From the NCBI GenBank assembly GCA_963969495.1, contig OZ018323.1, positions 67,849,720 to 67,913,719 of the forward strand: 64,000 bases of DNA, in the 5' to 3' direction. The DNA comes from Ceratothoa steindachneri (taxonomy: Eukaryota; Arthropoda; Malacostraca; Isopoda; Cymothoidae). Of this stretch, positions 10,701 through 25,300 are shown piece by piece. Positions within the stretch are counted from its first letter, which is position 1; every line of letters starts with the position of its first letter. Both the position numbers and the translations under genes were made by a program. The notes under the pieces are model-generated. The model was not told the origin of the DNA, did no database searches, and worked only from the letters and a program-made list of their open reading frames with translations.

Positions 10701-12036
10701 TGTCTTCTGCACAGTGTGGCTTCTGCAAGTTTCACTCAACGTCGGATGCTCTGCTCCGACTGGAAAATACCGTCTGCGAGGACTTCCGTCATAGACAGCA
10801 CTACGCCACGGTCTTTTTCGATCTGGAAAAGACCTATGATACCGCATAGCGATACTGTATCATGGAGACTCCACACGATGGGGGCGAGGGGACGCCTCCC
10901 AATGTTTATATGTGAATTTTTGCCAGATCGTCGATTCCGCGTACGGGTGGGGCAAGACCTCTCCGGCCCAATGGACCAGGAAGAGGGTGCCTCGCATGGA
11001 AGTGTCCTCAGTGTCACACTCTTAGCCATGAGCATCAACAGCGTCACCTCGGTGCTGCCGGAAGATGTTCTCGCTACACTCTACGTGGACGACCTTTCGA
11101 TCTCTTTTGGTGCGCCCTAGATGCCAACTCTGGAGTGTCGACTCCAACAGGCATTGAACCGCGTCTCTCACAATACCGAAGCGCACAGGTTTCAGTTTTC
11201 CTTGACCAAGACTAAGGTGGTGCACTTCTGCCGCCATCCACGGCTCCCTCCTTACGCAAACTTGTTTCTTAACGGTGTACGCCTGAAAGTGGTTGAATCG
11301 CAACGTTTCCTTGGTCTTGTATTTTACCTACACCTCACCTGGGAGGCTCATATTCGCAGCCTTATGGTCTCTTGTACCCGCGCCATGCATATTCTCCGTT
11401 CCGTGACGTTCAGCGCCTGGGGTGCTGATAGGGCTACTGCCTTACTTTTTTATCGATCCTTTGTTCGTTCAAAGCTCGACTGCGGATGCGAGTTTTATGC
11501 ATCGGCAGCCGAGCGTGTATTGTGGAAGATGGACTCGATTCACTACACAGGCCTTTGCCTGGCGACCAGTGCATTCTGCACTTCCCTATTGAGAGCCTAC
11601 TAGTCGATGCTGGGGAGATGCCACTCGCTCTAAAGTGCATTATTCGACTGTACGCGCAAGCCCAGCGTCTCCCTCAGATGCAGCTGATTATAACGGTGCC
11701 TATGCCGCCGAGAGACGCCAGTTATACCCTAAGCCCTTTGGATTTAGGGCCAGGAAACTCCTTTGAGAGCTAGGTATCGCTCTCGGACCGGTGGCGCCCC
11801 TGGTTCTGCCCAGGACGCCACCCTGGAGGGTACCACATTTGACTATTTGTCGTCACGCCTCTGCTCCCAAAGCTTGTACAGTGCCGGGAGTATTTAGTTC
11901 GCCCTTTTTGGAGCACACATCGTGTCACGCTAGAACCGTGCCAGTGTATAAGGATGGCTCCAAGTCCGAAGAGGGGGTCGACTTCCACGCCGTATCCCCT
12001 CTGTTTAAAGTCAGCGGGGCTCTGCCAGGCGCTGCG
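7688..12036 (+). mobile_element. Older I-clade LINE (copy B), right part: ORF1 remainder to RNase H
   Basis: This continues the element that starts at 160. ORF1 remnants include LPGVFEPAGFKRFLVIRS (near 8130) and knuckles CYYCHRFGHTHRSC and CVNCGEPHPASSKQC (8600-8780). The APE domain is partly deleted around 9500-9740. RT continues through FRPISLTSC, YVDDLSISFG (near 11090) and a linker, then RNase H starts with VPVYKDGSK, where the usual TDGS catalytic Asp is read as Lys (near 11940). At about 12036, just after CTGCCAGGCGCTGCGT, it joins sequence from the RT core. Many stops and frameshifts mark it as a dead copy, older than copy A. Confidence 0.8.
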
Positions 12037-13905
12037 TCATCAACAGCATCACCTTGGTGCTGCCGAAATATGTTCTCGCTAAGCTCTAAGGCGACGACCT
12101 TTCGATCTCTTTTGGCACGCCCCAGATGCCAAATCTGGAGCGCCGAGTCGAATAGGCATGGACCACGTCTCTCGCTATGCCGAAGCGCACAGACTTCAGT
12201 TTTCCTTGGCCAAAACTAAGGTGGTGCACTTTTGCCACCATCCTAGGTGTCACTTTGACCCAGACTAGTTTTTAAATAGGGTGCGCCTGGAAGTTGTGGA
12301 CTCGCCCTTTCCTTGGTCTTGTATTTGACCGATGGCTCACCTGGGAGGCTCATATTCGCAGCCTTAGGGTCTCATGTGCCCGCTCCATGGATATTCTTCG
12401 TTCTTTGACCTTCTGCGCGCCTGGGGTGATGATATGGCTACTGCCTTACTTTTTTATCGATTCTTCGTTCTTTCGAAGATTGACTCTGGATGAGTTTTAT
12501 GTAGCCAATCGTGTATTGCGGAAGGTGGACTCGATCCACCACACCGGCCTTTGCTTGGCGACCGGTGCCTTCCGCACTTCTCCCATTGAGAGCCTGTTTG
12601 TCGATGCTGGGTAGATGCCACTCGCTCTACGCCGCGTGCAGTGCCTCCCTCAGTAGCCAATAGCTCTCACTGCATTCGCAGCTGATCTCGACGGTGCCTA
12701 TTCTGCTGAGAGAAGCCAGTCATACCCTAAGCCCTTTGGGTTTGGGGCTATGAAACTCCTTCGAGAACTCGTTACTCTTTGTCGGGCTTCTGGTTCTGCC
12801 CAGGACGCCAGCATGGAGGGTACCACCTTTAACTATTTGTCGCCACGCCTCTGCCCCTAAATCTTCTACAGCGCCGGAAGTATTTCGTTCTGCCTTTTTG
12901 GAGCACAATCAATGTCACGCTGGAACTGTGCCGTGTATACGGATGGTCCAATTTTCAAGATGCTATCGGTTTCCACGGCGTATCTCCTCAGTTTGAAGTC
13001 AGCGGGGCTCTGCCAGGCGCTGCGTGTCTTCACGGACGAGCTGATTGTAATACACCGCTTGATACGGGAGATAATGCGACGTGCCCGGTTCGTACGGAGA
13101 TCGGATTGTGATTTATAGTGACTCACAAAGAGCCCTGAGTGCTCTCGGGGCATTGCAATCTCCGCATCCCCTGGTTCGCGATATCCGTGACGCCACGATT
13201 TTGGTGGATGTCGAGATAATCTTATGCTTGGTTCCTGGACCTTTAGGAAATGCGGGGAATGAGGGCACCAAAGAGTCCGCGAGGCCTGGGCGACTAGTCC
13301 AGCGTTTCACCCTTCCTCACACCGATTACATGGCTTAGGATTGGAGACGGTCGAAGGGAACTTAAAGTTGCGTGCCATTGCGCCGCGCCTGTTCCCATGG
13401 ATCTACCCCCTAAATGCCGCGACGTCTTCAGGTTGCTTTCTGCCCTCTCCGAATTGGACGCACTGCCATTTGATGGAGCGCTCGCCTGTGCTTATTGTGA
13501 AGACTCCGTTGTCCCCCAGACTGTTCGGCACATTCTTGTTGAATGTCCCAATCTTGGCGTTCTTAGCGCACGTCACCTGTCCTAGTAACGGGACGAGTGG
13601 GGTCGATACCGCTTGTTTCTTGTACTCCGGACTGATTCCTGCACAGTGACTTGGCTTTACGACTTTTTGGAGGAGACCAGCCGCCTCCACTTTATTTGCC
13701 TGTTTGTTGTGTGTCGCCTGTTCTTGCACCCGGGGAAGGCTGGCCTAGTCTTCACAGCAAGAAGGAAGGGAGACGCGCTTCGTTTGTTTTTTTTTATCTT
13801 TCTGTTATTTGCATATAGTTTTGTTTTTTAATATAACCTAGTTATAGGCTGGGTCGAGTACGGCGACTTATACACGAGTAGGCAATCGCATGATGGGCTC
13901 CTAAA
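12037..13905 (+). mobile_element. I-clade LINE fragment: RT core to 3' end
   Basis: Starts inside the RT (CATCAACAGCATCACC, matching 11031 of copy B), so it repeats about 1 kb already present at 11031-12036, and then runs on through RNase H and the 3'UTR. RT palm, FLGLVFDRWLTWEAHIRSL and the RNase H end are recognisable between stops. The tail at 13838-13905 has the GCCTAG/TAGGC hairpin and GGCGACT arm, then CTCCTAAATAAAA. It is either a tandem duplication within copy B or a second element joined to it. The two halves of the repeat differ at many positions, so the event is old. Confidence 0.75.
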
Positions 13906-13987
13906 TAAAACCTGGATGATGGTTCCTTGTTCTGTGTAAATAATATCATTTTCCTCTCTGCCACTAGTCTTCTCCCCTTCATATTAT

Positions 13988-13999
13988 GCTCATTCATTA
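13988..13999. repeat. Target-site duplication, left copy
   Basis: GCTCATTCATTA, matching 15736-15747 (GCTCATTCGTTA) with one mismatch, and bounding the truncated LINE between them. Confidence 0.75.
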
Positions 14000-15735
14000 T
14001 CGCACCGTTTCCTTGGTCTTGCATTTGACCGACGCCTCACTTGGGAGGCTCATATTCGCAGCCTTAGGGTCTCTTGTACCCGCGCCATGGATATTCTCCG
14101 TTCCGTGATGTTCAGCGCTTGGGGTGCTGATAGGGCTACTGCCTTACTTTTTTTCGATCTTCTGTTCGTTCGAAGCTCGACTACGGATGCGAGTTTTATG
14201 CATCCGCAGCCGAGCGTTTATTGCGGAAGATGGACTCGATCCACCATACAGGCCTTCGCCTTGCGACCGGTGCCTTCCGCACTTTCCCCAAGGAGAGCCT
14301 GTTGGTCGATGCTGGGGAGAGGCCACTCGCTCTACGCCGCGTGCAGTGCATTACTTGCCTGTACGCGCGAGCCCGGTGCCTCCCTCAGTCGCCAACAGCT
14401 CTCACTGCATCCGCAGCTGATGTCGACGGTGCCTATGCCGCTGAGAGACGCCAGTCATACCCTAAGCCCTTTGGCTTTAGGGGCAGGAAACTCCTTCGAG
14501 AGCTAGGTATAGCTCTCGGGCCGGTGGCGCCCCTGGTTCTGCCCAGGACGCCACCCTGGAGGGTACCACATTTGGCTATTTGTCGCCACACCTCTGCTTC
14601 CAAAGCTTGTACAGCGCCGGGAGTATTGCGTTCGACCTTTTTGGAGCACACCTCGTGTCACGCTGGAACCGTGCCAGTGTATACGGATGGCTGCAAATCC
14701 CAAGAGGGGGTCGACTTTCAAGCCGTATCCCCTCTGTTTGAAGTCAGCGGGACTCTGCCAGGCGCTGCATCTGCCTTCACGGATGAGCTGGTGGCAATAC
14801 ACCACTCGGTACGGGAGATTACGAGACGTGCCCGGTTCGGAGACCGGATTGTGATCTATAGCGACTCACAAAGCACCCTGAGTGCTCTCGGGGCATTGGA
14901 ATCTCCGCATTCCCTAGTTCGCGATATCCGTGACGCCACGGTTTTGGCGAGCCAGGCAGATGTCGAGATTATCTTCTGCTGGGTTCTTGGACATGTAGGA
15001 ATTGCGGGGAATGAGGGCGCCAAAGAGTCCGCGAGGACTCTGCGACCGGACCAGCGTTTCGCTCTTCCTCACACCGACTACATGGCAGGAATACGGGCAG
15101 CTCTTCGGACTGCTTGACAAAGAAGATAGACGGTCGAAGGGAACTTAAAGTTGCGTGCCATTGCGCCGCGACTGTTCCCATGGACCTATCCCCCAATGCC
15201 ACGACGGCTTCAAGTCGTTTTCTGTAGTCTCCGAATCAGACTCACTCGTGTGACGCATCGCTATTTGATGGAGCGCTCGCCTGCGCCCTATTGCGACGAC
15301 TGCGTCGTCCCCCAGACTGCCCGGCACATTCTTGTCGAACTTCCCAGTCTGGGTGATCTTCGCGCACGTTACCTGTCCCGGTACCAGGATGGGCGGGGTC
15401 GCTACCGCCTGTCCTTTGTACTCGGGACGAGTGCGTGCACATTGACTGGAGGACTCGTTTACTTTTGGGGAGAGGCCGGCCTTCTCCCTTGTATTTTACT
15501 AAGTTTTGTTTGTTGTTTTTTTCTTATTGTTGTTTGTTTTTTTGTAGGTCGCACGCTCCTGCGCCGGGAGATCTCCCCCGACGCCGGAGATTGCTTCCTG
15601 ATTGTTGTGATCTTCCTTTTTTATCGTTTTCATATTTGCATTTTAAAGTAGCCTAGTGCTAGGCTGTCTTGATTCCGACAACTTATGCCCACGTAGGCAG
15701 TCGGCAGATAGGCTCCTAAAAAAAAAGAAAAAAAA
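14000..15735 (+). mobile_element. 5'-truncated I-clade LINE with intact-looking RNase H
   Basis: Begins in the RT C-terminal region (HRFLGLAFDRRLTWEAHIR) and ends with both terminal hairpins and an A-rich tail. A reading frame from 14221 to 15117 covers the linker and RNase H. Catalytic segments are visible: VYTDGCKSQEG (Asp), DELVAIHHSV (Glu), IVIYSDSQST (Asp) and FCWVLGHVGIAGNEGAKESA (Gly-His-Val-Gly-Ile region). A stop at 15115-15117 and a small deletion separate it from the Cys/His-rich C-terminus (YCDDCVVPQTARHILVE, near 15290). The 12 bp TSD shows an independent insertion, 5'-truncated as is usual for target-primed reverse transcription. This copy supplies the RNase H half that is missing in copy A. 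Confidence 0.85.
15650..15712 (+). other. 3'-terminal hairpins of the truncated LINE
   Basis: AGCCTA (15650-15655) pairs with TAGGCT (15660-15665). The second hairpin keeps a CCGAC/GTCGG stem around the inner GCC and GGC, although several bases differ from copy A. Confidence 0.55.
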
Positions 15736-15747
15736 GCTCATTCGTTA
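15736..15747. repeat. Target-site duplication, right copy
   Basis: GCTCATTCGTTA directly after the A-rich tail; see 13988-13999. Confidence 0.75.
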
Positions 15748-16287
15748 GCCTCAGCTTTCACCTCACACTCACCTTCCCCCTAGATTAAAACCCTCACAGA
15801 GTACAACACATTTGCGTCAATGGACCCACTTCCATTAAAAACCAAAAAATTCTCCGTCTAAGACCGCCTAAACTCGACAGACAATTATTCACTAGTCTGC
15901 ACTAACCATCACACCATCTCCATTCCGACCCAACCCAAGAACCATCCAAACCACCTCCACCGCTTGACCCAATTATTAGTCCCCAGTAACCCAAAGAGAA
16001 CCCTATAAAATACACACACCCATCACCTTACTCGCCCGGCACTTCCAAAACGACCTACTCTAAAGGGAAAATAGCAACTCTGTTGAAAAGTTCAAGAAAT
16101 GATGCCTTAAATTTAATCAGATGGTCTCTTGTTAACACTCATCCTGTACTGAAAAGATGTGGAAGATCTTGTGTTGATATCTGAATCCGAGTGAAGTTAG
16201 GTCGATGATGATGATTGTTTTGTAGCTAATAATGCATCCCCTCTCTTATTTTCTAATACGAGTAGAGTGGATAGCGGCTCTTGTTTG
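15748..16287. other. AT-rich intergenic stretch, nothing recognised
   Basis: Low-GC sequence with no convincing reading frame or repeat family that I could name. Confidence 0.5.
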
Positions 16288-16473
16288 GTAGATTGAGGAA
16301 TGTAGGAAAAGGGGCGATAAAAAATAAAGAACAGAGTAGCTCGTTGCGAACAGTTTCCTGCGTCGCAAGACCACCTTTGGCGAGCGGCTTATTGACTACA
16401 CCAACCTGAGCCTTTAAAAAAGACGTGTACAAGCAAAGATTTTAAACCGATAACCTTCACTTCTCGGCACGTT
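16288..16473 (-). mobile_element. tRNA-derived SINE (copy 1)
   Basis: Read on the minus strand, it aligns over its whole length with the SINE at 31518-31701. Shared blocks include CTCAGG followed by a degenerate box A, GGTGGTCTTGCGACGCAGGAA, CTGTTCGCAAC (box B position) and a tail with TTCTTTATTTTTTATCGCCC. Box A is worn here (GGTGTAGTCAA). The tRNA source is probably a Ser/Leu-type head, judged from the other copies; this is an inference. Confidence 0.65.
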
Positions 16474-16586
16474 ACAGGCTAGACTTTAATTCTGTAATCT
16501 TGGAATGTATTTTTAAATCAAAGAAAAACTAACGAGGAAATCTTTCGCAGAAACTTTATAACGAGAGAAACTGATGCAGTATGCGA

Positions 16587-19731
<3,145 letters not shown>

Positions 19732-19737
19732 TTTATT
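19732..19737 (-). terminator. Candidate polyadenylation signal of the Ig/CCP gene
   Basis: AATAAA on the minus strand, about 165 bp beyond the stop codon of the last exon. Position and orientation fit a short 3'UTR; unconfirmed. Confidence 0.4.
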
Positions 19738-19900
19738 TCTTAATATTTTGATAAATATTTGGTAAGAAAATTAATTTAACAATAAAAACGAAAATTCGTC
19801 TTGCGCCTTTAATCATCTCAAGTTTACATTAAGCAAGTTCGGCCACCACTGCTCTAGACTATAGATTTTCAAGTTTTCCCCCCAAGACCCCTTCCGTTTT

Positions 19901-20103
19901 CTAGGCCATATACCGGGGGTGTTTCTTTGCTTGGGTTCTTAACCCCCAAATTGCTCCAGAAACGAGAGTTAATCCTAGCAAAGAAAAAACAATCCAGGGC
20001 GTCATTACGCCATTGATAGAAGAGCTCGATTCTTTCTGCCCCATTTGGTCGACGACATCTTCCTTAGTTATCGGCGGTTGTGGAGGAAGCGTCGGCTTTT
20101 TCA
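19901..20103 (-). CDS. Last exon (e6): linker, transmembrane helix, cytoplasmic tail
   Basis: Acceptor TTCCTTCAG precedes 20103. The exon enters in phase 1, so the first codon is shared with e5 and reads Val. It encodes KKPTLPPQPPITKEDVVDQ, then a Ser-rich stretch (KESSSSINGV), a hydrophobic segment of about 21 residues (from TPWIVFSLLG to GAIWGL) and a short tail, RTQAKKHPRYMA, ending at TAG (19903-19901). The Pro-rich stalk, single helix and positively charged flank on the inner side indicate a type I membrane protein with a tiny cytoplasmic tail. The tail has no obvious signalling motif. Confidence 0.82.
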
Positions 20104-20789
20104 CTGAAGGAATAAATTGTATTAGAAAAAAAAGCCAAAACCGAGGAGAGAATGTGAAAACGAATGGGAGGTATTATGGCCCAACCATTAACTTTGGTAC
20201 CCGGGGAGCAAAGGTGACGCGAGAATCATCTAGACCGAAGGCACTCTTACTTCCCCCCCCCGTGCGCATCTATCATCAAAAATATACACTTCCTCCTCGG
20301 TCAGTTATTTCTCTCTTTCTCTCTCTCTTTCAAACACCCATTCACATAGCCAACCCCTTGCGCACCCTGTCACTCGTCTTACAAGCTCGTATCACCTCAT
20401 TCACACCACAAACGCCTCTTACACAGCCATTCCTCACTACCTTCCACACATAATTGCATAATGAAAATCCAGTCAAAAGATCTGCCACACTCTCCTAACC
20501 CCTACCACCATGAGTCACACCTGACCGCACTTCCTTCACTGCATCCCACAGAAAACTCATCCTTCCCTTTCATGTTTGTCTGTCATAGAGCAAGCAGCTG
20601 AAATCTCCCATTTTTAATTACATTAACCTCTCCCTGGTAACATACCCCTCACATTCCACACCCACTCGTTTTCACACATTGGTGCGGATTAACTGGCATG
20701 ACTGGGGGCGTTACGTGGCAGCCTAAAAAACATATGTTTTAACTAAGTGAAGAAAGAATTATTGACGTAACAGGTAAATAAGTACTTAC
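20104..20789. other. Intron 5, with a CT-rich repeat near 20280-20450
   Basis: A CT-rich stretch here (CCTCGGTCAG, then CTCTCTTTC, then CACCCATTCACATA) resembles 41345-41420, suggesting a dispersed repeat, possibly the purine-rich end of an unclassified LINE. No exon is seen. Confidence 0.35.
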
Positions 20790-20925
20790 CGCAGAAGAGG
20801 TTATCGAAGTGGTCCCACGTCAAGTCATCACTGATGTCCCATCGGGTCTCCTTGCAAATCAGGTTGACCGAAGAGACAAAATTTGGATTCTTAGGCTCGT
20901 ATCCGTCCTGACATTTCATTCTCGC
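20790..20925 (-). CDS. Exon e5: second half of CCP/sushi-like module
   Basis: The acceptor TTCCTCCGAAG lies before 20925 and the donor GCG|GTAAGT after 20790, phase 0 in and phase 1 out. It encodes ARMKCQDGYEPKNPNF, then SVNLICKETRWDIS, then WDHFDNLFC. The spacing Cys-x2-GYE, then LxCxxxxxW, then a final Cys is the second half of a CCP/sushi fold. The first half is in e4. It has only loose similarity to a textbook CCP, so the fold call is moderate while the exon call is strong. Confidence 0.8.
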
Positions 20926-21544
20926 CTTCGGAGGAAGAAAAAAAATCTAAGCTCTCACTCCAACACTTGTATTCGAATCAGTGTGGAGAGGGGAGGGGGG
21001 GCGAACCAGCCGGTTCGCACAGACTCAAGGAGCATGTCTTGGTTAAACGCAACGAAGAGTGGGTCTCGACCCAATTTCCTCAGTACACGCTCAACCCCGA
21101 CCGTTCTCAAGGTGGGCCAGCTCTACTATAATGCCGACATTTTTATCTAAATCGGTCAAAGAAATAATGGCATAAAGTGTCAGATATTATTATTATTTGG
21201 AGCAGAGTATATGCCACAAAAGTCTATCGACTATGGAACATCATAGCATAAGAGGGTACGAGGCCCTAAAATACAAAAAATGGTAATTAGTTACATAAAA
21301 ACGATAAACATTAAAAATGGTGCACACATACCGGTACTCTTGCATTCTAGTGAATTAAAAAGGTATAAGTAAAAAGAGATAAAACACTAGACCGGACTAG
21401 AAATTGGAATAGGAAATTAGTGCTAAAAGAAGGAAGCGCAGTCGATCGTCTCATGGGACACGTAAAATAGATGGGAGGCATTCCAGAGGAAAGGCTGGCG
21501 GTAGTCGACCCCAAAATAAAGTACTGATAAAGGAGGGGTTTTTT
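20926..21544. other. Intron 4, part without identified repeats
   Basis: AT-rich intronic sequence between e5 and the LINE tails. No coding signal found. Confidence 0.5.
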
Positions 21545-21785
21545 ATTATTAATTTTAAGAGCCCATCCGGCGAGAGCCTACTAGGGCAAAAGTCGCCTTA
21601 CTCACACTACAGCCTACTACTTAGATTAAAATACAATAACATGCAAGTAACAAATAAAAAAGGTAAGAAAAGGAACAAAGGTTAAGACACAAGCTTAAAA
21701 AAGGAACAACAAATAAAAAACAAGATAAGGCAAGAAGGAAGCGCGCTCCGGTGTCTGGGGTAGCCCCCCCCCCCCACAGGTGCAG
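21545..21785 (-). mobile_element. I-clade LINE 3' tail (5'-truncated)
   Basis: On the minus strand: 3'UTR with the GAAGCGCGCTCC-type block near 21740, a degenerate hairpin 1 (AGCCTACTACTTAG in plus reading), hairpin 2 remnants and a T-rich (A-tail) end near 21545. A 12-base C run sits at 21764-21775. It abuts the next tail at 21795 with almost no spacer. Confidence 0.7.
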
Positions 21786-21794
21786 GATATTTTA

Positions 21795-22365
21795 AAAAAT
21801 TTTATGAGTCTATCTGGCAACTGCTTACTAGGGCAAAGGTCGCCGTACTCACTACAGCCTACTACTAGGTTATACTAAAAAATAAATAACAAATGACGAT
21901 AAAAAAGGACAATGGATAAAAAAAAAACAAAGCAAAAAGGCAAGAGGAAAGAAGCGCGCTCAGACTTCTGGGGTAGGCCTACCTCCTCCCGGCGCAGAAA
22001 CATGCGACTAACAACAAACAATCAAATAAAGTGGAGGAGGCTAGCCTCCTCCAAAAAGTCGTATAGTCCGAAAGTCCGTGCGCACGAACCAGTCCCGAGT
22101 ACAAGGGAAAAGCGATAGCGACCCCAGGTAGAGTGCGGCAAGATCACCCAAGAATGTGTCGAACAGTCTGGGGGACAACGCAGTCGTCACAATAAGGCGC
22201 AGGCGAGCGCTCCATCAAATGGCGCTGCGTCCCACCAGTGTGTCCAATTCGCAGGTGGCAGAAAGCAACCTGAAGTCGTCGCGGCATTGGGATGGAGGTC
22301 CATGGGAACAATGGTACACAACTTTAAAGTTCCCCTGGGCCGTCTGCCATCTTCTTTGACAGTGG
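21795..22365 (-). mobile_element. I-clade LINE 3' end including ORF2 C-terminus
   Basis: Minus-strand sequence closely resembling 7130-7660 of copy A: the segment after RNase H, the Cys/His-rich C-terminal region, the 3'UTR and both hairpins (CAACTGCTTAC and CGCCGTACTC blocks). It is interrupted by stops. It joins the more divergent LINE F at about 22365, so it is either a short separate insertion or the 3' part of a chimeric element. Confidence 0.65.
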
Positions 22366-25300
22366 ACGAACAGGGAGGTCGTTGTTTGGAAACATTGCTA
22401 CTCATTTAATGCCCATGTGTGTGGTCGATTCGCAGGCAACAAAAGACCACTTCAGAGCTCCGACGAGGTTGATAACTGCTAGCCCAGGCTAAAACCGAGT
22501 GGTTAACGCAATGAAACTTGTTATCGATGCAGCCATTCCTAATAAGGGGATAAAAGTTGCGATAAGGCAAACTACAGCAAGTCGGTGCCGGGGTTGCCGC
22601 AAGTCGAGCCGGCTCATTGGTTCGCTGGTTACCCTGGACTCCGACATGACTAGAAACCCAACAAAACTCTACTTAATATCTGGAAGAATTCTTGACCAAC
22701 CAGGAATGTATTTTGAAGACAAGGGGATGGTCAGACATTAAAAGCATATAATTCGCTCCTCGAGTCAATAAAAACCGTAAAAGGCGTAAGGCTAATAAAA
22801 CTGCATAAAGCTCGGTGGTAGAAATGGAAGCTGCCCCGTGATAACAACTCAAGAGAGTATAGACCCAGGGGGAACTACTCTCTTGACCGGTCTGTGAAGA
22901 GATGAAACGAGGTGTGTGATGTCGCATGTTCAATGAACATAGCACATGTCACACGTGGGTCAACCAGAGACTTCTGCATGCCAAAGATAGCTATGTAAAT
23001 CTTTGGGGAATGTCCACCGGGGACAGGCGGGAACCAGAAGGACAGGAATGAGTTGCGAGGACCATGTGAAGAAGACTCTTCTAGACCTCTAAGCAAGGGA
23101 GCTGCTGAATACGGAAAGTATACCGTAGACAGACATATAGGCGGTGGTGATGAAGCGGGAAAATGCTACACTTAGCATAAATGTTCAATATAGGGGAAGA
23201 ACGGAATGTGCCATTACATTGACGGAGGGTCAGGTTGTGGATGGGATCTAACATGCTGAGAGATGAGGGGGAGGCCGAGGAATAAAGCTCACTACCATAG
23301 TCTAACTTGGAATTGACGAGGGAGGTGTATAGCCTCCACAACGTGATCCTATCCCTCCCCCAATCTATCGTAGGTACATCTTCGTCGCAGGTCACGGATA
23401 TCAAGTGACCAAGTAAGTTTGGGATCTAGGATCATCTCCAGGAACCGTATCTCTGACCCGAATTCCAAAGGGTTACCCTGTTCCTGCACCGCGGGTCCGG
23501 CCCCAGCTTAGCAGGTTCTTTCTGACACCCTGCCTTCTTACCCTGTGTTACAATGGGGGTTTAACTTGCTGCCCCCGCTTCCGGTGAAAGTGCCTCGCCT
23601 TTCACCGCAGAGCCCTTTATGAAGGTAAGGCGGTGGGCTGTCGATGCAGGGTGTGAGGTGGAGAAATAAAGATGGAGGTCGTATACGCAGACACCCTTTC
23701 GGGTAGAGTAGATCAGGTTCTTTATCGCAATAGCGTACAAAGTAACACTTGGTAATCTGCCCTGGCAACAGCCTCCTCGTGGACATACGAGTAGATCAGA
23801 GTAAGTGTTAACAACCTTAACCCGAAAATTGAGAGTAGCTAATAAACTGGTAAAAAGTCACCCCAATCCCCATTAGAAATTAAAGGAGAATCACATAGCA
23901 CCAAGTGGTGTCATAGGCCTTTTCGATATCGAAGAAGACGGCCATCAAATGGTAGCCAAGAACAAAGACATCACGGAGAATACTCTCCATACGGATAAGA
24001 AAATCTGTCGTACTCTGCTTCATACGGAAGCCACACTGGTATGGATTTAGGAGGCAATGGTATTCTAGAAACCACTGCAGGCGAACATTTACCATTTTCT
24101 CCAACAACTTACTGATACAACTGATGAGGGCTATTGGCTTATAATAAGAAGGATACAAACCGTCTCTATCCTGTTTCAGAAACGGTAGGACCAACACCGT
24201 TCTTCACGCAGTAGGATAGAATCCCTGGATCCAAATCCAGTTAAAAATATCTAGTAGGAGTGAATATGTAGGGGATTAAAATGCCCGAGAAAGTCGTATA
24301 GGATATTGTCTAGGTACGGAAACGTGGGGGCGTACCGAGTACTGAACGCATCTCTGCGATAGTGAATAGGCAGTTGTAAAACTCATGTCAACCGGCAGAG
24401 AAACGCAGGTATTCGCCCTTCAGTCCGGGCTTGATACGTCTAAACTCAGCTTGATACGACTAAACTCAGCCGGTAGCCCTCAATGCTGCTAACATCGGCC
24501 AAATCAATATATTGGCCACGTTGGCGGGATTGCAGACGGCAGAATCATTCACTCCAGGGGTGGAGTGACCAGCATACCGACTCCAGAATTTTTTTATCCT
24601 GTTCCAGACTGTAGCTGAAGAGGTTGTGGAAGACAAAGAAGACACGTATGACCTCCCGGAGTCAATGCGTGCCTGAAAAAATTTGGGGGCGAATGGCTCT
24701 ACTTCGATTTCTGTCGACACGATTGGGAAAGGTTGGGTTCTGACGGAACCGCGCATGACCCTTTTTATACCTCACCACCACACGAGTACAATCTGAATTC
24801 CACGATGGGATTAATGTTCTGTCCAGGAGGGACTGAGCATGGAAAATTGCGGACTCTGCAGCTTTAAGCACTAAAAGGAAAAGTAATGTATAGCCGGATT
24901 AATATCTCAAAAATATCGAGTTTGTTTACTAGTGAAAGAAGCGTTATGGAACTTTGAGCAGTTGGCCCATACAACAGTCCATCTGGGGGGATATGAAGGG
25001 GACGGGCAAAGGTTACGCGTGTTGCAAGACAATGGATGAGCGGTCGCTGCCTCGCTGATCATCTAAAACAGATCACTTGAGATCGGGACACAGCCCGGGA
25101 GCCAATAGATAGATAGATACACAAAACTGAAAGAATCAGTTTGAATATGATAGGACGTAACACGATCGGATATGAGAATGATAAAAGGATTACCAAATAA
25201 AAGATATTCAAAAAGACGGCCTTAATGATTGCTCACTATCATCCCATACGGGGTGTCTGGCATTAAAGTCGCCTAAAACTAGAAATAAAAGATCTAAAAA

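Noticed and set aside
23485..23520. A match to the LINE 5'UTR (GTCCGGCCCCAGCTTAGC) suggesting another element start inside F
   Set aside because: The sequence is opposite in strand to F, but the F reverse transcriptase reads across it in continuous homology (PEGV before, GSEIRF-like after), so the match looks coincidental or at most a very short patch.
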